DNA from: Bettongia penicillata ogilbyi | Taxonomy: Eukaryota; Chordata; Mammalia; Diprotodontia; Potoroidae | Direction of reading: 5' to 3' | DNA length: 64,000 bases | Assembly (NCBI GenBank): GCA_023548195.1 | Contig: JAJHZJ010000808.1 | Span: 5,065,182 to 5,129,181 of the forward strand | Shown: positions 41,063 to 51,985 of the stretch, piece after piece | Numbering within the stretch: the first letter of the stretch is position 1 | How the letters are laid out: each line of letters begins with the position of its first letter | Translations under genes and position numbers: made by a program | The notes under the pieces: generated by a model | Databases searched by the model: none | Told to the model about the DNA's origin: nothing | Seen by the model: only the letters and a program-made list of their open reading frames with translations

Positions 41063-41932
41063 GACATGAATAGCTAATTTAAAAAAATTAATTTATTTTA
41101 TTTTTAATTTATGGAATAAAACAGGCATTTCCATAACATAGTATGATAAAAAAGATGATTGCACATGAAACTGCAAATATATTAGAACAAGTTGCAATTC
41201 CTTTTAAATATATAATGAAGTTATGTAAATTTCTTTTTTTCTTCTTCTCCCTTCCTCTCACCCTAGAGATGGCTACCATTGGACACAAAAATTTATCTCT
41301 ATATAAAATAATCATTCTATGCATTCTTCTATTTATCATTTCTTTCTCTGGATGCAGATAGCATTTTCCTTCATATGTACTTTGAAGTTAATTTGGATAT
41401 TTATAATAGTCAAAAAGACTTTGATTAGAGCTGTTCTTAAAACAATATTGCTGTTCAGCATTGTGCGATGACTAACTTTGATAGACTTAGCTCTTCTCAG
41501 CAATGGAAGGATCTAAGGCAGCTTCAAAATCTCATGATGGAAAATGCCATCCACATCCAGAGAAAGAGCTATGGAGTCTGTGAATGCAAATCGAAACATA
41601 CTGTTTGCTCTCTTTCTCTCTTTTTTGTATGTTTCTTCTTTCTCATGCTTTCTCCCATTGGCTCTAAACCTTCTTTACAATATGACTAATGTGAAAATAT
41701 ATTCAACGTGTAGAGTCTATATCTCATTGCACATCATTTTGGGGAGGAGAGGGAAGAGGAGAAAATTTAGAACTCAAAAGTTTGTGGAACTGAATGTTGT
41801 AAACTAAAAATAAATATAATAAAAAAACTTCAATATTGTTGTTATACAATATTCTTTAGGTTCTGCTCATTTTGCTCTTTGTTATTTTGTGCATGTCTGT
41901 TTTTCTAAAATCATTCTTAAAGAGACATGAAT
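41063..41932 (-). mobile_element. L1 3' end, antisense, with 9-bp target duplication
   Basis: T-rich left end (complement of the A tail), then TTATGGAATAAAACAGGCATTTCC, GATGGCTACCATTGGACAC and TTCTTTCTCTGGATGCAG. GACATGAAT occurs at 41063-41071 and 41924-41932. It is split by the insertion at 41456-41830. The same L1 type recurs at 45835 and 46990. Confidence 0.75.
41443..41843 (+). mobile_element. A-tailed retrotransposon insertion inside the L1, 13-bp target duplication
   Basis: Insert 41456-41830 runs from CAGCATTGTGCGATG to an A-rich tail (AAACTAAAAATAAATATAATAAAAAAACT). It is flanked by CAATATTGCTGTT (41443-41455) and CAATATTGTTGTT (41831-41843), one mismatch. Open frames across it are short. 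The family is not named: it could be a 5'-truncated LINE or a non-autonomous derivative. Confidence 0.75.
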
Positions 41933-42029
41933 TTTTCAATAAACACCTGAAAAATTGTTCAAGCTCTCATGCAACCAGAAAATTTTAGATTGAGACTCCT
42001 CTGATTTACCACTTTTGCCCATTTAACGA

Positions 42030-42190
42030 TAAATTCATTGTTCCAGAGCTGGAAGGGACTTTAGAGGTCCTCCAGCCAAAAGCTCTCCTTTTACAGATGA
42101 GCAAAAACTAAAGGACAGAGAAGTTAACCTGTGATCTGTCTTGTGTGAGGTGGAATGTGAGTCCTGAATCTCCAGCATTGCATCCATTAT
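42030..42190 (-). mobile_element. MIR/THER1-type SINE, antisense
   Basis: TTCCAGAGCTGGAAGGGAC, CTTTTACAGATGAGC and GAATGTGAGTCCTGAATC. Confidence 0.65.
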
Positions 42191-42239
42191 GTTACTCTGC
42201 TCTTCTCCAAAGTAAAAAATATATAACATTCAGTTTGGA

Positions 42240-42560
42240 GAAACAGGCATGCTAATACAGTGCTGGCAGAGGTGGGAATTAGTGCAATTTTTTGAAAAGC
42301 AATCTGTTATTATATAATAAGTGCAAAACTATTCATATCCTTTGACCCAGTAATCCCACTATTAGATTTTATTTCTCCTCTCTCTAGTATACTTATAGTA
42401 TAATCTTTGCTATGCAAAAGATATTCATAGAAGTATTCATAAAAGCGAAAACAATTGGGAATTACTGAATAGCTTGTGGTATGTGGATGTCATGGAAGGT
42501 GATTCTGTGAATAAAATATGACAGTGAAGAAATATAGAAAGACTCATGAAATGATTTGGA
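42240..42560 (+). mobile_element. L1 ORF2 distal fragment, sense
   Basis: CATATCCTTTGACCCAGTAATCCCAC followed by AAAAGCGAAAACAATTGGG and the GTGGTATGTGGATG region are L1 ORF2 C-terminal landmarks in sense order. It is the only clearly sense L1 in the window. Confidence 0.7.
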
Positions 42561-42564
42561 ATGA

Positions 42565-43080
42565 ACAGCAAGCACAGACTTGAATTTAGGGATTGGATCA
42601 CATGAGTTCCTCAGTCATGGGGGCAGGGGAGGCCTTGTGGGAGATCTGATGAGCTTACCAGCTAATAAGCCTTTCTTCTAGGGACTTTGCTTCTCCCAGG
42701 ATAGTGAAACCACTCCTTTTCACCTTGTTGAGAAGAATAACCTAATTAAATTTCAGTAACTGGCTAGTCCTAAGATGAAGTAAGTTGTTTTCTCTCTTGG
42801 GGAGGACAGATTCATGATTGGATCTACCCTTCTGTGCTGGCTTTTACAAAGGAATCAACAGGTCATTTTTTAAATAAATTTTTTTAATGATCATTTATTT
42901 CCTTTCATACGTTTCCCATTTGAAAACACAAATGCCGACAAACCCTTAGAACAAGCATCAAAACACTTTTTTACTTTTCTTTTCCACCCAAGAGATCCTG
43001 AGAACACAGGTGTTAACAGCAGCTTTAGAGACATCTAAACTGTCTCCCCATATTCTATTTCTCTACTCATTGAAATCAGT
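42565..43080. other. Mostly unrecognised
   Basis: A T-rich stretch at 42865-42990 may be an L1 3' remnant; otherwise nothing assigned. Confidence 0.35.
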
Positions 43081-43084
43081 CAAT

Positions 43085-43515
43085 CAATAAACATTTATTA
43101 AGCATTACTGTGTGCCAGCAGTATTCACAAAGAGGCAAAAGACAGTCTCTGTCCTAAAGGAACTTACAATGGAATGGACTTTGTATGTATTTTGTATTTC
43201 CTTATGTTGTACGTGTTACATCCCCTCAGCGGAATGCAAATTCTTTCAAGTCAGGACTGTTTCATTTTGTATAGTTGTGTTCCTAGTCCTACGCACCATA
43301 CCTAGCATGTGGTAGGTGCTTATTTTCTGTTCTCAAAGAGGACCATGACATCTGGAAGATGATGCCATGACTTGCAAATGAATTGGATTTAAGTAAGGCA
43401 AGGCTGTGCAAGGTCACCAGACTCATTCCTCTGGAGCCATCTGGGTCCAGTGGCCAAATATGGAACAGGATGACTGGAGGTGGTCCCCTAAGTGCTTAAT
43501 AAATGCATGTTGAAG
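43085..43515. mobile_element. L2 ends in both orientations, split by a SINE
   Basis: An antisense L2 terminus (ATCAATAAACATTTATTAAGC, about 43085-43165) is followed by a sense L2 terminus (GGAATGCAAATTCTTTCAAG to GTGGTAGGTGCTTA, then AGTGCTTAATAAATGC at 43490). The sense copy is interrupted by the SINE at 43327-43492. Confidence 0.55.
43327..43492 (-). mobile_element. tRNA-RTE SINE tail (second type), antisense
   Basis: GAGGACCATGACATCTGG, ATGATGCCATGACTTGC, and TCTGGAGCCATCTGGGTCC are the complemented second-type tail. Confidence 0.65.
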
Positions 43516-43519
43516 GAGT

Positions 43520-44575
43520 GATGTTGCATGTCAGAAGCAGATGAGCTCTATTCATCCTGTGTTGCTTGAGAGATTTTCTAGACCATGCCATTTCTGAGCT
43601 CCAGTCCTCTGATAGGGGAGGGAGGTGATGTGGTGGATTTCCTAGTTATTGTGACTCTGGAGTCTGATCTAATAACCAGAGAAAGGTGATTCCACTAAAT
43701 TTGAGGGTTGCCTTGTTGAATTTAGGGCTTGTCTCGTGGGTAATCCCAAATTTACTTGACCTAGAATCCAGTCGTCTCTCTTCTTTTGTCTCACTTCTCA
43801 TTCTTCCGAGGAGTACGCTGCCTCGTTTCCTTTCCATCTGGTCTGTGATAGCTTAGGTCTCCTGCAAGTGAAGTTACCTGCCCATCCTCACCATTGCCTT
43901 CTGACTTCGCTGTCTTTGCCTGCTGCTGTCACACCATTCATTATACTGCTGTGTGACAGCCTTTCTAGTAGACTTGAGACTCTGCTACACAGGTGCCAGG
44001 CTGGCGTGGAATTCCTTGGCCTGATGAAGAGAAAATAGACCTTGTTGCTATCCCTCCTGCTGTCAGGAAGTAAAATGGTTGGTCTATTTATTTATTTTTT
44101 TTCCCAGTGGTTAAAAAAAGCAGTTTATAAAATACTTGCCTGGTGATAGGCAGCGATTGGGCGCTCCAGGAGCTATTCTGCCCTTGGCTCCTAGTTAAAT
44201 AGTATTAGTTGAAGGAATTAGGAAGCTGGCCTTTTCCTCATCATGCGATTCTGTTGTACTCTCATCACACAGAGTTCCTGTCTACAGGGATTGAGACCAT
44301 TTTTCTTTCTTTAAATAAACAAGCCCATGGCATTTTGTCATTTTGGGTGACTTTCCTTTTTCTTCTTTCCCTTTCCTTTTCTCTCCTCAGCTGTGTTCTC
44401 TCTCTTAGCATCTTATCTCACTTCAAACAGCATACCCTGTGGCTCTAATATAAGTAGCTCAGAGAATTAGCCATTCAATTTATTTAGAGTGTTTTACAAT
44501 TTTGTTTTTTATAAAGAGAAAGATGAGGATTTAGGAGGAAGGCACAAATACTAATTTTATTTACGTGGATAGATT
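43520..44575. other. No recognised feature
   Basis: No gene or clear repeat; a T-rich run at about 44087-44102. Confidence 0.4.
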
Positions 44576-44579
44576 TTTT

Positions 44580-44680
44580 CAGTCAATCAGGAAACATTTT
44601 ATTAAGTGCCTGTTATGTGCCAGGCATTGTGTTAAGCTGGGTGCCTACTATGTGCTAGGTAGGCACTGTGATCTCAGTGT
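44580..44680 (-). mobile_element. L2 3' end, antisense
   Basis: TTTTATTAAGTGCCTGTTATGTGCCAGG then TGTGTTAAGC; a second CCTACTATGTGCTAGG follows at once, suggesting a local duplication. Confidence 0.6.
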
Positions 44681-44684
44681 TTTC

Positions 44685-45790
44685 ACTGAAGGATGAATGA
44701 TATGAATAATATTCTGAAGTTTTGAAATTCTTTCAAATGGCAGTTAAATGTCTGGAACTTTAATAAAATTACAACATTTAGGGGATAAAAATAATGGCTG
44801 ATAGTACTGACACATGAACAACACCTTGCTCAACAATTGTAATGACCTCATGGGAACACTGAGGAGGCGCCTCCTCTCTGCCTTTCCTATGGAAAAAAAG
44901 AGAGACAAGAGGACTTAGTGCTATTGTCAGCTAACAGATGTTGTTATGATCCTGGATGACTCTTTCCCCAGGGGGCCTCGCGAAATGTGATAAATATGAA
45001 GGGTGATAAAAAATGAGATCCTCATTCAAGCAAGCAGATCTGCAAGCAGATCACCTCTAGGGAAGGGTGCTTTCCAAGAAGTAGGCTTTAAGACCCCTTA
45101 GAAGAACTCAGAGTTCTAGAAAAAGGCCAGGATCCGTGATGGTGTATGTAGAACTGCATGTCATGGGGAGAAGCACTTTCCATTATAACTTGAATGACTA
45201 ATAAACACCTGTTAGGGTTTTCCCAGTAGTCACATTCAGATGTAAAAAACAGAAAGTGGAGGGTGTATCTGCATATGTATTTACATGTGATTTGAATTTT
45301 TGCCTAGAGAGAGTTTAGAATGCTTTCCCCATGATGACTTCTGTTTTTTCTTCTCAGATACAATAATTCATCCAGAATTCCTTCTTTTATACTGGAATGT
45401 GCCTTTCCCCCTGTTGGCAAAGAGAATCTCTGCTCTTGGGGAGAGTATAAAGTTGTTTCAGGAATGTGTTAAGATAATTCTAGGTTATAGGGAAATGGAG
45501 GCAGTCACCAGAAACTTTGCCAGCTAGCACCTCTGCCGCAGCTTAGAGAACATTGGTCTTGTATCCACATGGGAGAAAAAAATACGCTGAAGAAGCTGGG
45601 ATGGGGAAAAAAACCAACCTCGTAACTTGCAAGGATGCCACATGCCAGTGACTCTTATTACAACACAAATGTTTAGCTATAAAGTTTCTTATGCCAGGAT
45701 TCTGGAACTCTGAATCCAAGAGGACTCCACTGGGGGAGCTCCACAGCCCCTATCTGATTTGGATAGACCTCAGATTGCACTCCTTATTCA
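44685..45790. other. No recognised feature
   Basis: No gene or clear repeat seen; a 75-codon frame at 45300-45527 has no recognisable domain. Confidence 0.4.
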
Positions 45791-45794
45791 GTTC

Positions 45795-46985
45795 AAGTTA
45801 ATTCAACAAATATTTATTATATGTCTACTATATTCTTTTAAAAATTTTTATTTAATTTTTAATTTATAGAATAAAACAAGTATTTCCCTAACAGTGGTAA
45901 GTGAAGATGATTGCACATGAAACTTCAAATCTATTATGTACAACTTGCTATTTTTAAAAAATATATAATAAAGGTATGTAATTTTTTTTTTTACTATATT
46001 TAAAAGTACTCTTTTGGGGGCTTGGGATATAGAGAAAGAAGAATCAGTTATCCTCAGGGAACTTAGTGGGGTAGAGAATGGATAACACATACAGAGATAA
46101 ATAAAATGCAGTTTCTGGAGCGAGAAAGCACAAACTATTTTGAGAGAGATTGGGAAGGGCTTTCCGCAGGAGGTGAGGGATGAGCAGAGCCTGGGATTTT
46201 GAGAGGTAGAAGAAGAGAAAGCCCTCTGTGAAAAAGTACAGGGATCTGAGAACAAAGTATGGCAGGTTGGGTTTGGTTTGGGAAACAGGTGATGTGCCAG
46301 TTTGGCTGGAGCATAGATGGGGTGAACTTTGGGAATAATATGTAATATTCATATTAATAATTAGATAGTCTGGAAAGGTGGATTATAACCAGATTATGAC
46401 AATTTTTAAATTGCCAAATGAAGGCATTGGCATTTGTTTCTAGATACCTAGGGAACTACTGGAACCACTTGTTGAGGCATGTGTCTTAGGAATATTGATT
46501 TTTGTAGCTGTATGGAGGTTGGATTAAAGGGAGAATAATTAGAAGGGTATTGCAGTAGTCTAGGTAAGAGATGATGTGGTCTTAAAATAGGGTAGTGACT
46601 GTTTGAATGGAGAGAAGGAAGGAGTAAGAGGGGTGTTAGGGTGGTAGACTCAATAAAACTTCACTATTGATTGGATGTGGTAGATGATGGAGAAGAAAGA
46701 GTTCAGATGAATTCAAAGAGTGTAAACCTGAGAGAATAGCAGTGTCGTTCACAGTGGTGTCTTCCATAGAAGTGGAGAAGGTTTGAAGGGAAAGAGACAA
46801 TGAGTTCTAGTTTGGACTTGATAAATTTGAGAGGCTGATGGGATATCCAGGTGGAGATAGTCAATAGGGAGTTGATGATGTAGGACTGAAGTTCAGGGGG
46901 GAGATTAGGACTGGTAGATTTGGGAGTCATCTGCACAGATGCCATTGAACCCAAAGGAGCTGATGAAAAAGAGATGCAGTAGACG
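45795..46985 (-). mobile_element. Long L2, antisense, 3' half (outer layer of nested stack)
   Basis: Starts with the complemented L2 terminus (TTCAACAAATATTTATTATATG). After a small L1 insertion it continues with GGGAAGGGCTTTCCGCAGGAGG, GTTTGGCTGGAGCATAG, GGGTATTGCAGTAGTCTAGG and GGGAGTCATCTGCACAGATG. The last is the complement of the reverse-transcriptase active-site region. The copy resumes at about 50135 beyond the L1 insertion. Confidence 0.8.
45826..46000 (-). mobile_element. 5'-truncated L1 3' end with 9-bp target duplication
   Basis: Insert 45835-45991 carries TTTAATTTATAGAATAAAACAAG and GATTGCACATGAAAC; TACTATATT flanks it at 45826-45834 and 45992-46000. It lies inside the L2. Confidence 0.8.
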
Positions 46986-47159
46986 TAGAAAAGAATTTTT
47001 AAAAAAATTTTATTTAATTTTTAATTTATGGAATAAAACAAGCATTTCCATAACATAATAAAAAGGATTGCATATAAAGCTGCACATCAATCGTGACAGC
47101 TTGCTATTTCTTTTAGTTCCAGCTCCTTTGCCTTACAGAATATTGGGTTCCAATTCTTT

Positions 47160-47960
47160 CAGTCTTTTAATGTAGAAGCTGCAAGGTTCTGTGTAATCCT
47201 GACTGTATCTCCTTGATATTTAAATTGTTTCTTTCTGGCTGCTTGTAGTATTTTCTCCTTCACTTGATAGCTCTGGAATTTGGCAACTATATTTCTTGGG
47301 GTTTTGAGTTTGGGATCCCTTTCAGGAGGGGAACGGTGGATTCTTTCGATGACTATTTTGCCCTCTGAATCTAGTACTTCTGGGCAGTTTTCCTTGATGA
47401 TTTCCTGGAAGATATTGTCCAGGCTCTTTTCTCCATCCTGGGTTTCTGGCAGGCCAATAATTCCTAAGTTTTCTCTTCTGGATCTATTTTCCAGGTCAGT
47501 TGTTTCTCTAGTTAGATATTTTACATTTTCTTCTATCTTTTCATTCTTTAGATTTTGTTTAACTGATTTTTACTGTCTCATAGAGTCATTAGTTTCTACT
47601 TGCCCAATTCTAATCTTTGTCAAATTGTTTTCTTCCATTAACTTTTGCATCTTCTTTTCCATCTGCCCAATTTTTCCTTTTAAGAAGCTATTTTCTCCAG
47701 TTAATTTTTGTACTTCCTTTTCCATTTGCCCTTTTAGGAAGTTGTTTTCTCCAGTTAATTTTTGAACTTCTTTTTCCATTTGTTCAATTTTCCTTTTCAA
47801 AGAGATGTTCTCATCAGTGAATTCTTTCTTAATAATTTTAAGATCATTGGCCAGTTTATCTTCTATTTCCTTGTTCAGCTGTTCCAGGAGAGCTGCTTGT
47901 GCTTGCAAGCAGTTCATAGTCCCTTCTGAAGTTTCAGATGAAAGTACAGTCTCAGCTCTG
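47160..47960 (-). pseudogene. L1/HAL1 ORF1 protein, truncated and broken
   Basis: The best frame (47917-47570, 115 codons) is almost all coiled coil, with a duplicated segment of the type KEVQKLTGEN...FLKG (two consecutive copies). It meets an in-frame stop at 47570. The RNA-binding part continues in pieces down to about 47160. Non-functional. Confidence 0.75.
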
Positions 47961-48599
47961 ACCTCTTTGGGGTTTGTGTTTTGGTCCTTATCCCCATAGA
48001 AAGATTCTATGGTTCTTTCAGCCCTTTGCTTTTCTTGTTCATGATGTTGACTGAGTGTTGTGGCTTCTGGTTCTTTCAGAAGCTACAGAACTTTTTGCTG
48101 AGTTGATGTGTGAAAAAGCTAAAAACAAGTTTTTGTTTGGTATTTCCCTGATCAGCCCTGGGTTGTGTTAAGTGTGGGAGAGGAGTGGTCTTGTCACAGG
48201 AGATCTCCTCAGCTGAACTGAGGCAAAGGCAAGCTCAGGGGCTGGTAATCCCAGCTGCCCTATTGTCTTTCTGATTCCCCTGGACAGCTGAGGCACACCT
48301 AGATGCTAATGCGTGTTCCCACCCCTCCTGGGGCTCCTCTCCTGGCCATGAGGCTTGCCTGGGTCCTAGTGCAAGTTTTCTCTGCCCTGGGTCCTCTGTC
48401 CTTCCGGTTTGCCTCTGCCACTATAGGAGGAATCCCCTTTAGTTATTTTCCTTCTCTCAGGTGTTATGAGACTATTGGCCTCCTTCCCCTGTTTCTGCTG
48501 ATCTAGGATTTTTCTGGGGAAATATTTTATGGTTCTTCCATGGTCATCAAGGGGGGAGGAGAGAGCATTTACTGATCACTCTGCCATCCTGGCTCCCAG

Positions 48600-48999
48600 A
48601 AGTTCAAGTAGGTGACTAACCGAAGTTTGATCTTCGGGCTGAAGCTCTCAGGAGCTGTTGCGCTGATATCTGGTGCTCGGTGGCTGTCACTGACTCGGTT
48701 CATCTTGTCTCCCACCCCGGGTGCCGCTCCTCTGGTTCCGCCCGCCGCTCAGGTTTCTCGGGTCCCTTCTGCTCCGCTGCGCTGGCTGCGCTGTGCGCTG
48801 TGGGCTCACCCCCATGGAACAGATCCTTCCCGTGGACCTGCCAGTCCAACCTGAGCTCTGAAACCGTCACCGTCTGTCTCCCACTGGATTCCGCACCTCC
48901 AAAATTTGGTCAGATTCTCCTTTCCGAGGTACCTGAAGGAGTTTGTCCGAGAGCTTAGGTGAGTTGTTGCTCTCACTCCGCTATCTTGGCTCCGCGCCA
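48600..48999 (-). promoter_or_regulatory. GC-rich L1 5' UTR/promoter unit
   Basis: A GC- and CpG-rich block in AT-rich surroundings lies upstream of the second L1-start-like string. It is the likely internal promoter region of the inserted element. Confidence 0.55.
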
Positions 49000-49378
49000 C
49001 TATTTCTTTTAAATGGATAATAATGTTACATAAATTTTTTCCCCCTTTTTTTCCTTTCCTCCCCCCCATCCTAGAGATGGCTACTATTAGACACAAATAT
49101 ATATATATGTAAAATCATTCTATACATCTATTTATCAGTTCTTTCTCTGGATAAAGATAGCATCTTCCTTCATATGTCCTTTGTAGTTAATTTGGCTATT
49201 TATAATATTCAAAATGACTTAGTAGCCCAAAGTTGTTCTTAAAATAATATTGCTGTTACTGTATACGATGTTCTCTTCGTTTTACTCTTTTTGCTCTTTA
49301 TTTTGTGCAAGTGTTTCCATGTTTTTCTAAGTTCATCAAGCTCATCGTTTCTTATAGCACAGTAGTATTCCATCACAG

Positions 49379-49902
49379 TGTAACAGCAAGCACCCTAGCA
49401 TACCCAGAATGGGTACTAGCATGGGTTTTTAGAACTATTTTACTAAGAAAGATAACTGTTTAAGGGGTCAATAATTTTCTTTAATTACACAAAATACAAA
49501 CAGAGAAAACACATGCAGAGAAATAAAGACCAACAGACAGGGCTCTCTACTGCCTGAATCAAAGCAATATTGCTATACGCTTTATATATATCCCTTTATC
49601 CAGAGAGCCTTTACATCTGAGCAGTCAGGGGGTCTGGACACACAGCTCCTCAGAGTCTTGACCAGAAGATCCTTCTCATAAACAAACCCCCACAGTAAAA
49701 TACCAACCTCCCAGTATATATAACAAAGACTCAGCTCTTGATTGCCTCAGACTCAGTAAGCACAAAACCTACATGACTCAGCATAGCTGTGAACTCTCAG
49801 TTCAAAGAAGATTGAGCCTTAATGCTCACAATTAAGCCTGAACCTGGGAAACTGAACTCCCAGAAGAAAACAACCGAAAATCTCGCTTTACTTGTGTTTA
49901 CA
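49379..49902 (-). mobile_element. Probable solo LTR of an endogenous retrovirus
   Basis: A 524-base block interrupts the L1 and has TGTAAC...TTTACA termini (TG...CA on both strands). Read on the minus strand it shows a TATA-like TATATATAAAGC at about 49590-49579 and an ATTAAA signal about 100 bases later, the usual U3-R spacing. No internal viral genes are present. The flanking bases do not form a clear 4-6 bp duplication, so age or misplaced ends are possible. Confidence 0.5.
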
Positions 49903-50134
49903 AAGAATCATTCCATAACTTGTTCAGTTATTCCCCAATTGATAGGCATCCCCACGATTTCCAGTTCTTTGCCACCACAAAGAGAGCTGCTGTCAGTATT
50001 TTAGAACATACAGGTTCTTTTCCATTTTCCCTAATCATGTTTGGAAGTAGACCCAGTAGAGATATTGTTGGGTCAAAAGGGCATGGACAGTTTAATGACT
50101 CTTTGGGCATAGTTCCAAATTACTCTCCAAAAAA

Positions 50135-50580
50135 AAATAAGTTCACAACTTTGAGGGATGCCCTCATAGTGTTCAAAAAACGGATGGTTTATTAAGCAAA
50201 GGATATTGAGCAGGATTAGTCAGCGAGGAGAATCAAAACTTGAGTTGTCTCATGGAAGTCAAAGGTGGACAGAGGATCCTGGAGGAAGGAGAAGTCCACA
50301 ATGTCAAAAGCTGTAGAACGGTCAGAGTCAGGTTGGAACTTAGAAAACGCCATTCAAGTTATACAGTTAGGAGATCAGCTTTGGGAGTGCAGTTTCAATC
50401 AAGGTTTGATGCCAGATTGCCAAGGGCAGAGAATTGAATGGGAGGTGAGAAATTGGAGTCAGTGAGTTTAACTGACCTTTGATAATCCTTTCACTGTAGG
50501 GAGAAAAAGATAGTAGTTGGGGAAGTTGTAAGATTGGGAAGGCTTTTCTGGTAACTGATAAGAGAGTATGAGGCCTCAGG
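50135..50580 (-). mobile_element. Long L2, antisense, continuation
   Basis: GTCCACAATGTCAAAAGCTGTAG, GAACGGTCAGAGTCAGG, then GATCAGCTTTGGGAGTGC and GATGCCAGATTGCC follow antisense L2 order, completing the copy begun at 45795. Confidence 0.7.
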
Positions 50581-50840
50581 GAAGTTTTACTTGTAGAATT
50601 CTAGACTTTGCTGTTCCAGAAGACTAATTTTTCTCTGGAGCAGCTGATTTTCTTGATTTTGGAAACATAGGCACCTGTGTGAGCTGTTGTTCTTGACCTT
50701 GACCCAACTTGGTTCATGGAAATGGAGCTCTTTCTTGGGAGAATTTTGCTGTTTCAGAGCCATAGAATCTGAAACTTGGAAGGGACCACAATGTCCAAGC
50801 ATACATACCACTAGTATATAAACAAGAATCCTATTTAAAA

Positions 50841-50977
50841 CATACCTGACCTGGGGGCAGCTGACCTTGGAGTCAGGAGTATCTGAGGTCAAATTTGGTC
50901 TCTGCTACTTAATAACTGTGTGACCCTGGATAAGTCACTTAACGCTGATTGCTTCCAAGGGGGGAAGCATACCTGAC
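50841..50977 (+). mobile_element. Short tRNA-derived SINE with 10-bp target duplication, in L3
   Basis: Insert 50851-50967, flanked by CATACCTGAC at 50841-50850 and 50968-50977. The tRNA head has an internal deletion after GGGGCAGCTG; there is no RTE tail. Confidence 0.85.
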
Positions 50978-51766
50978 GTAGGTCATTCAACCTTTATTTC
51001 AAGACCTCTGTCTAATAATGCAGAAATGTTCATCTGTTTTAGATTGCTTTTATTACTATCAGCATTTCTGACATCAATCCAGCATTTACCTCCGAAATTT
51101 TTACCCCTTGTTCCAAGTTCCTCCTTCTAGGGGCCAGTAGAGCAGGCCCAATCCCTAGTCTGGGTGATAGCCTTTTATGTATTTGAAGACAACTGTCACA
51201 CATCTCTCTTAACCCCTTTCCACCACCCAGATCTTTTCTTCAGGCTCACTCACCTCATTTGCGAATGGCACAATCTTATGGCCCTTTTGAATCCTGGCTG
51301 CACTCCTAGAATGCTCTCCAGCTTATCCACGCCCTTTCTGAAATATGGTGACTAGAATTATTCCAATACTCCATGTGTGATCTGGCTAGGATGGAGAAGA
51401 GTGAGATTATTGTGTTCCGCACCCTGTACAGTGTATATCTTTTAATGCAATCTAGGATATATTATCAGGTTTTTAAACATGTTGATTTATATTGACCTTG
51501 TCTTTGTCTGAAACAGTTGAATAGACTGTTTTTTGGCCATTCCTCTTCCAATCTTGTACTTGTGAATTTCAGTGTTTTGAACCCAAGTGTAAAATTTAGA
51601 TTTCTCCTTATTATTTTCATTTGATTAACTTCAGCCCAGAGTCCTTATCTCTGTCATGACAGCCATGCCTCCTAGTTTTGTATCACATACAAAATTGATA
51701 TGCATGTCAACTAGGCTTTTATTCAAGTAATGAATAAAACACCTTCAGTAGCACAGAGCTAAGCAC

Positions 51767-51985
51767 GGATAGAGGCAACTGATGGCTCAGTGGATAAAAC
51801 ACTGGGTCTGAAGTTAGAATGACCTGAGTTCAAATCCAGCTTCAGACACCCACTAACTATGTGATGGTGGGGCAAGTCACTTAACCTCTGTTTGCCTTAG
51901 TCCACTAGAGAAGGTAATAGCAAACCACTCCAGTGTCTTTGTCAAGGAAACCCCACAGAGAGGATGGTTCAGCAACAAAACACAG
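51767..51985 (+). mobile_element. tRNA-RTE SINE, sense, in L3
   Basis: GAGGCAACTGATGGCTCAGTGG through AAACCACTCCAGTGTCTTTG and AACAAAACACA. Confidence 0.8.

Larger units (their letters stand above)
47104..49011 (-). mobile_element. L1/HAL1 5' half with 12-bp target duplication and no A tail
   Basis: Insert 47116-48999 is flanked by CTATTTCTTTTA at 47104-47115 and 49000-49011. Its minus-strand 5' end is GGCGCGGAGCCAAGATAGCGG, a canonical L1 start, followed by a GC-rich 5' UTR. About 400 bases in (48598) a second L1-start-like string, GGGAGCCAGGATGGCAGAG, occurs. ORF1 follows, and the insert stops inside the ORF1 C-terminal domain at 47116 without any poly-A. No ORF2. Confidence 0.8.
46990..50130 (-). 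mobile_element. L1 3' region, antisense, split by two later insertions
   Basis: Segments 46990-47103, 49012-49378 and 49903-50130 are co-linear with the L1 type at 41063. They contain the TTTATGGAATAAAACAAGCATTTCC end, GATGGCTACTATTAGACAC, then TTGTTCAGTTATTCCCCAATTG and TCTTTGCCACCAC. It interrupts the antisense L2. Confidence 0.8.
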
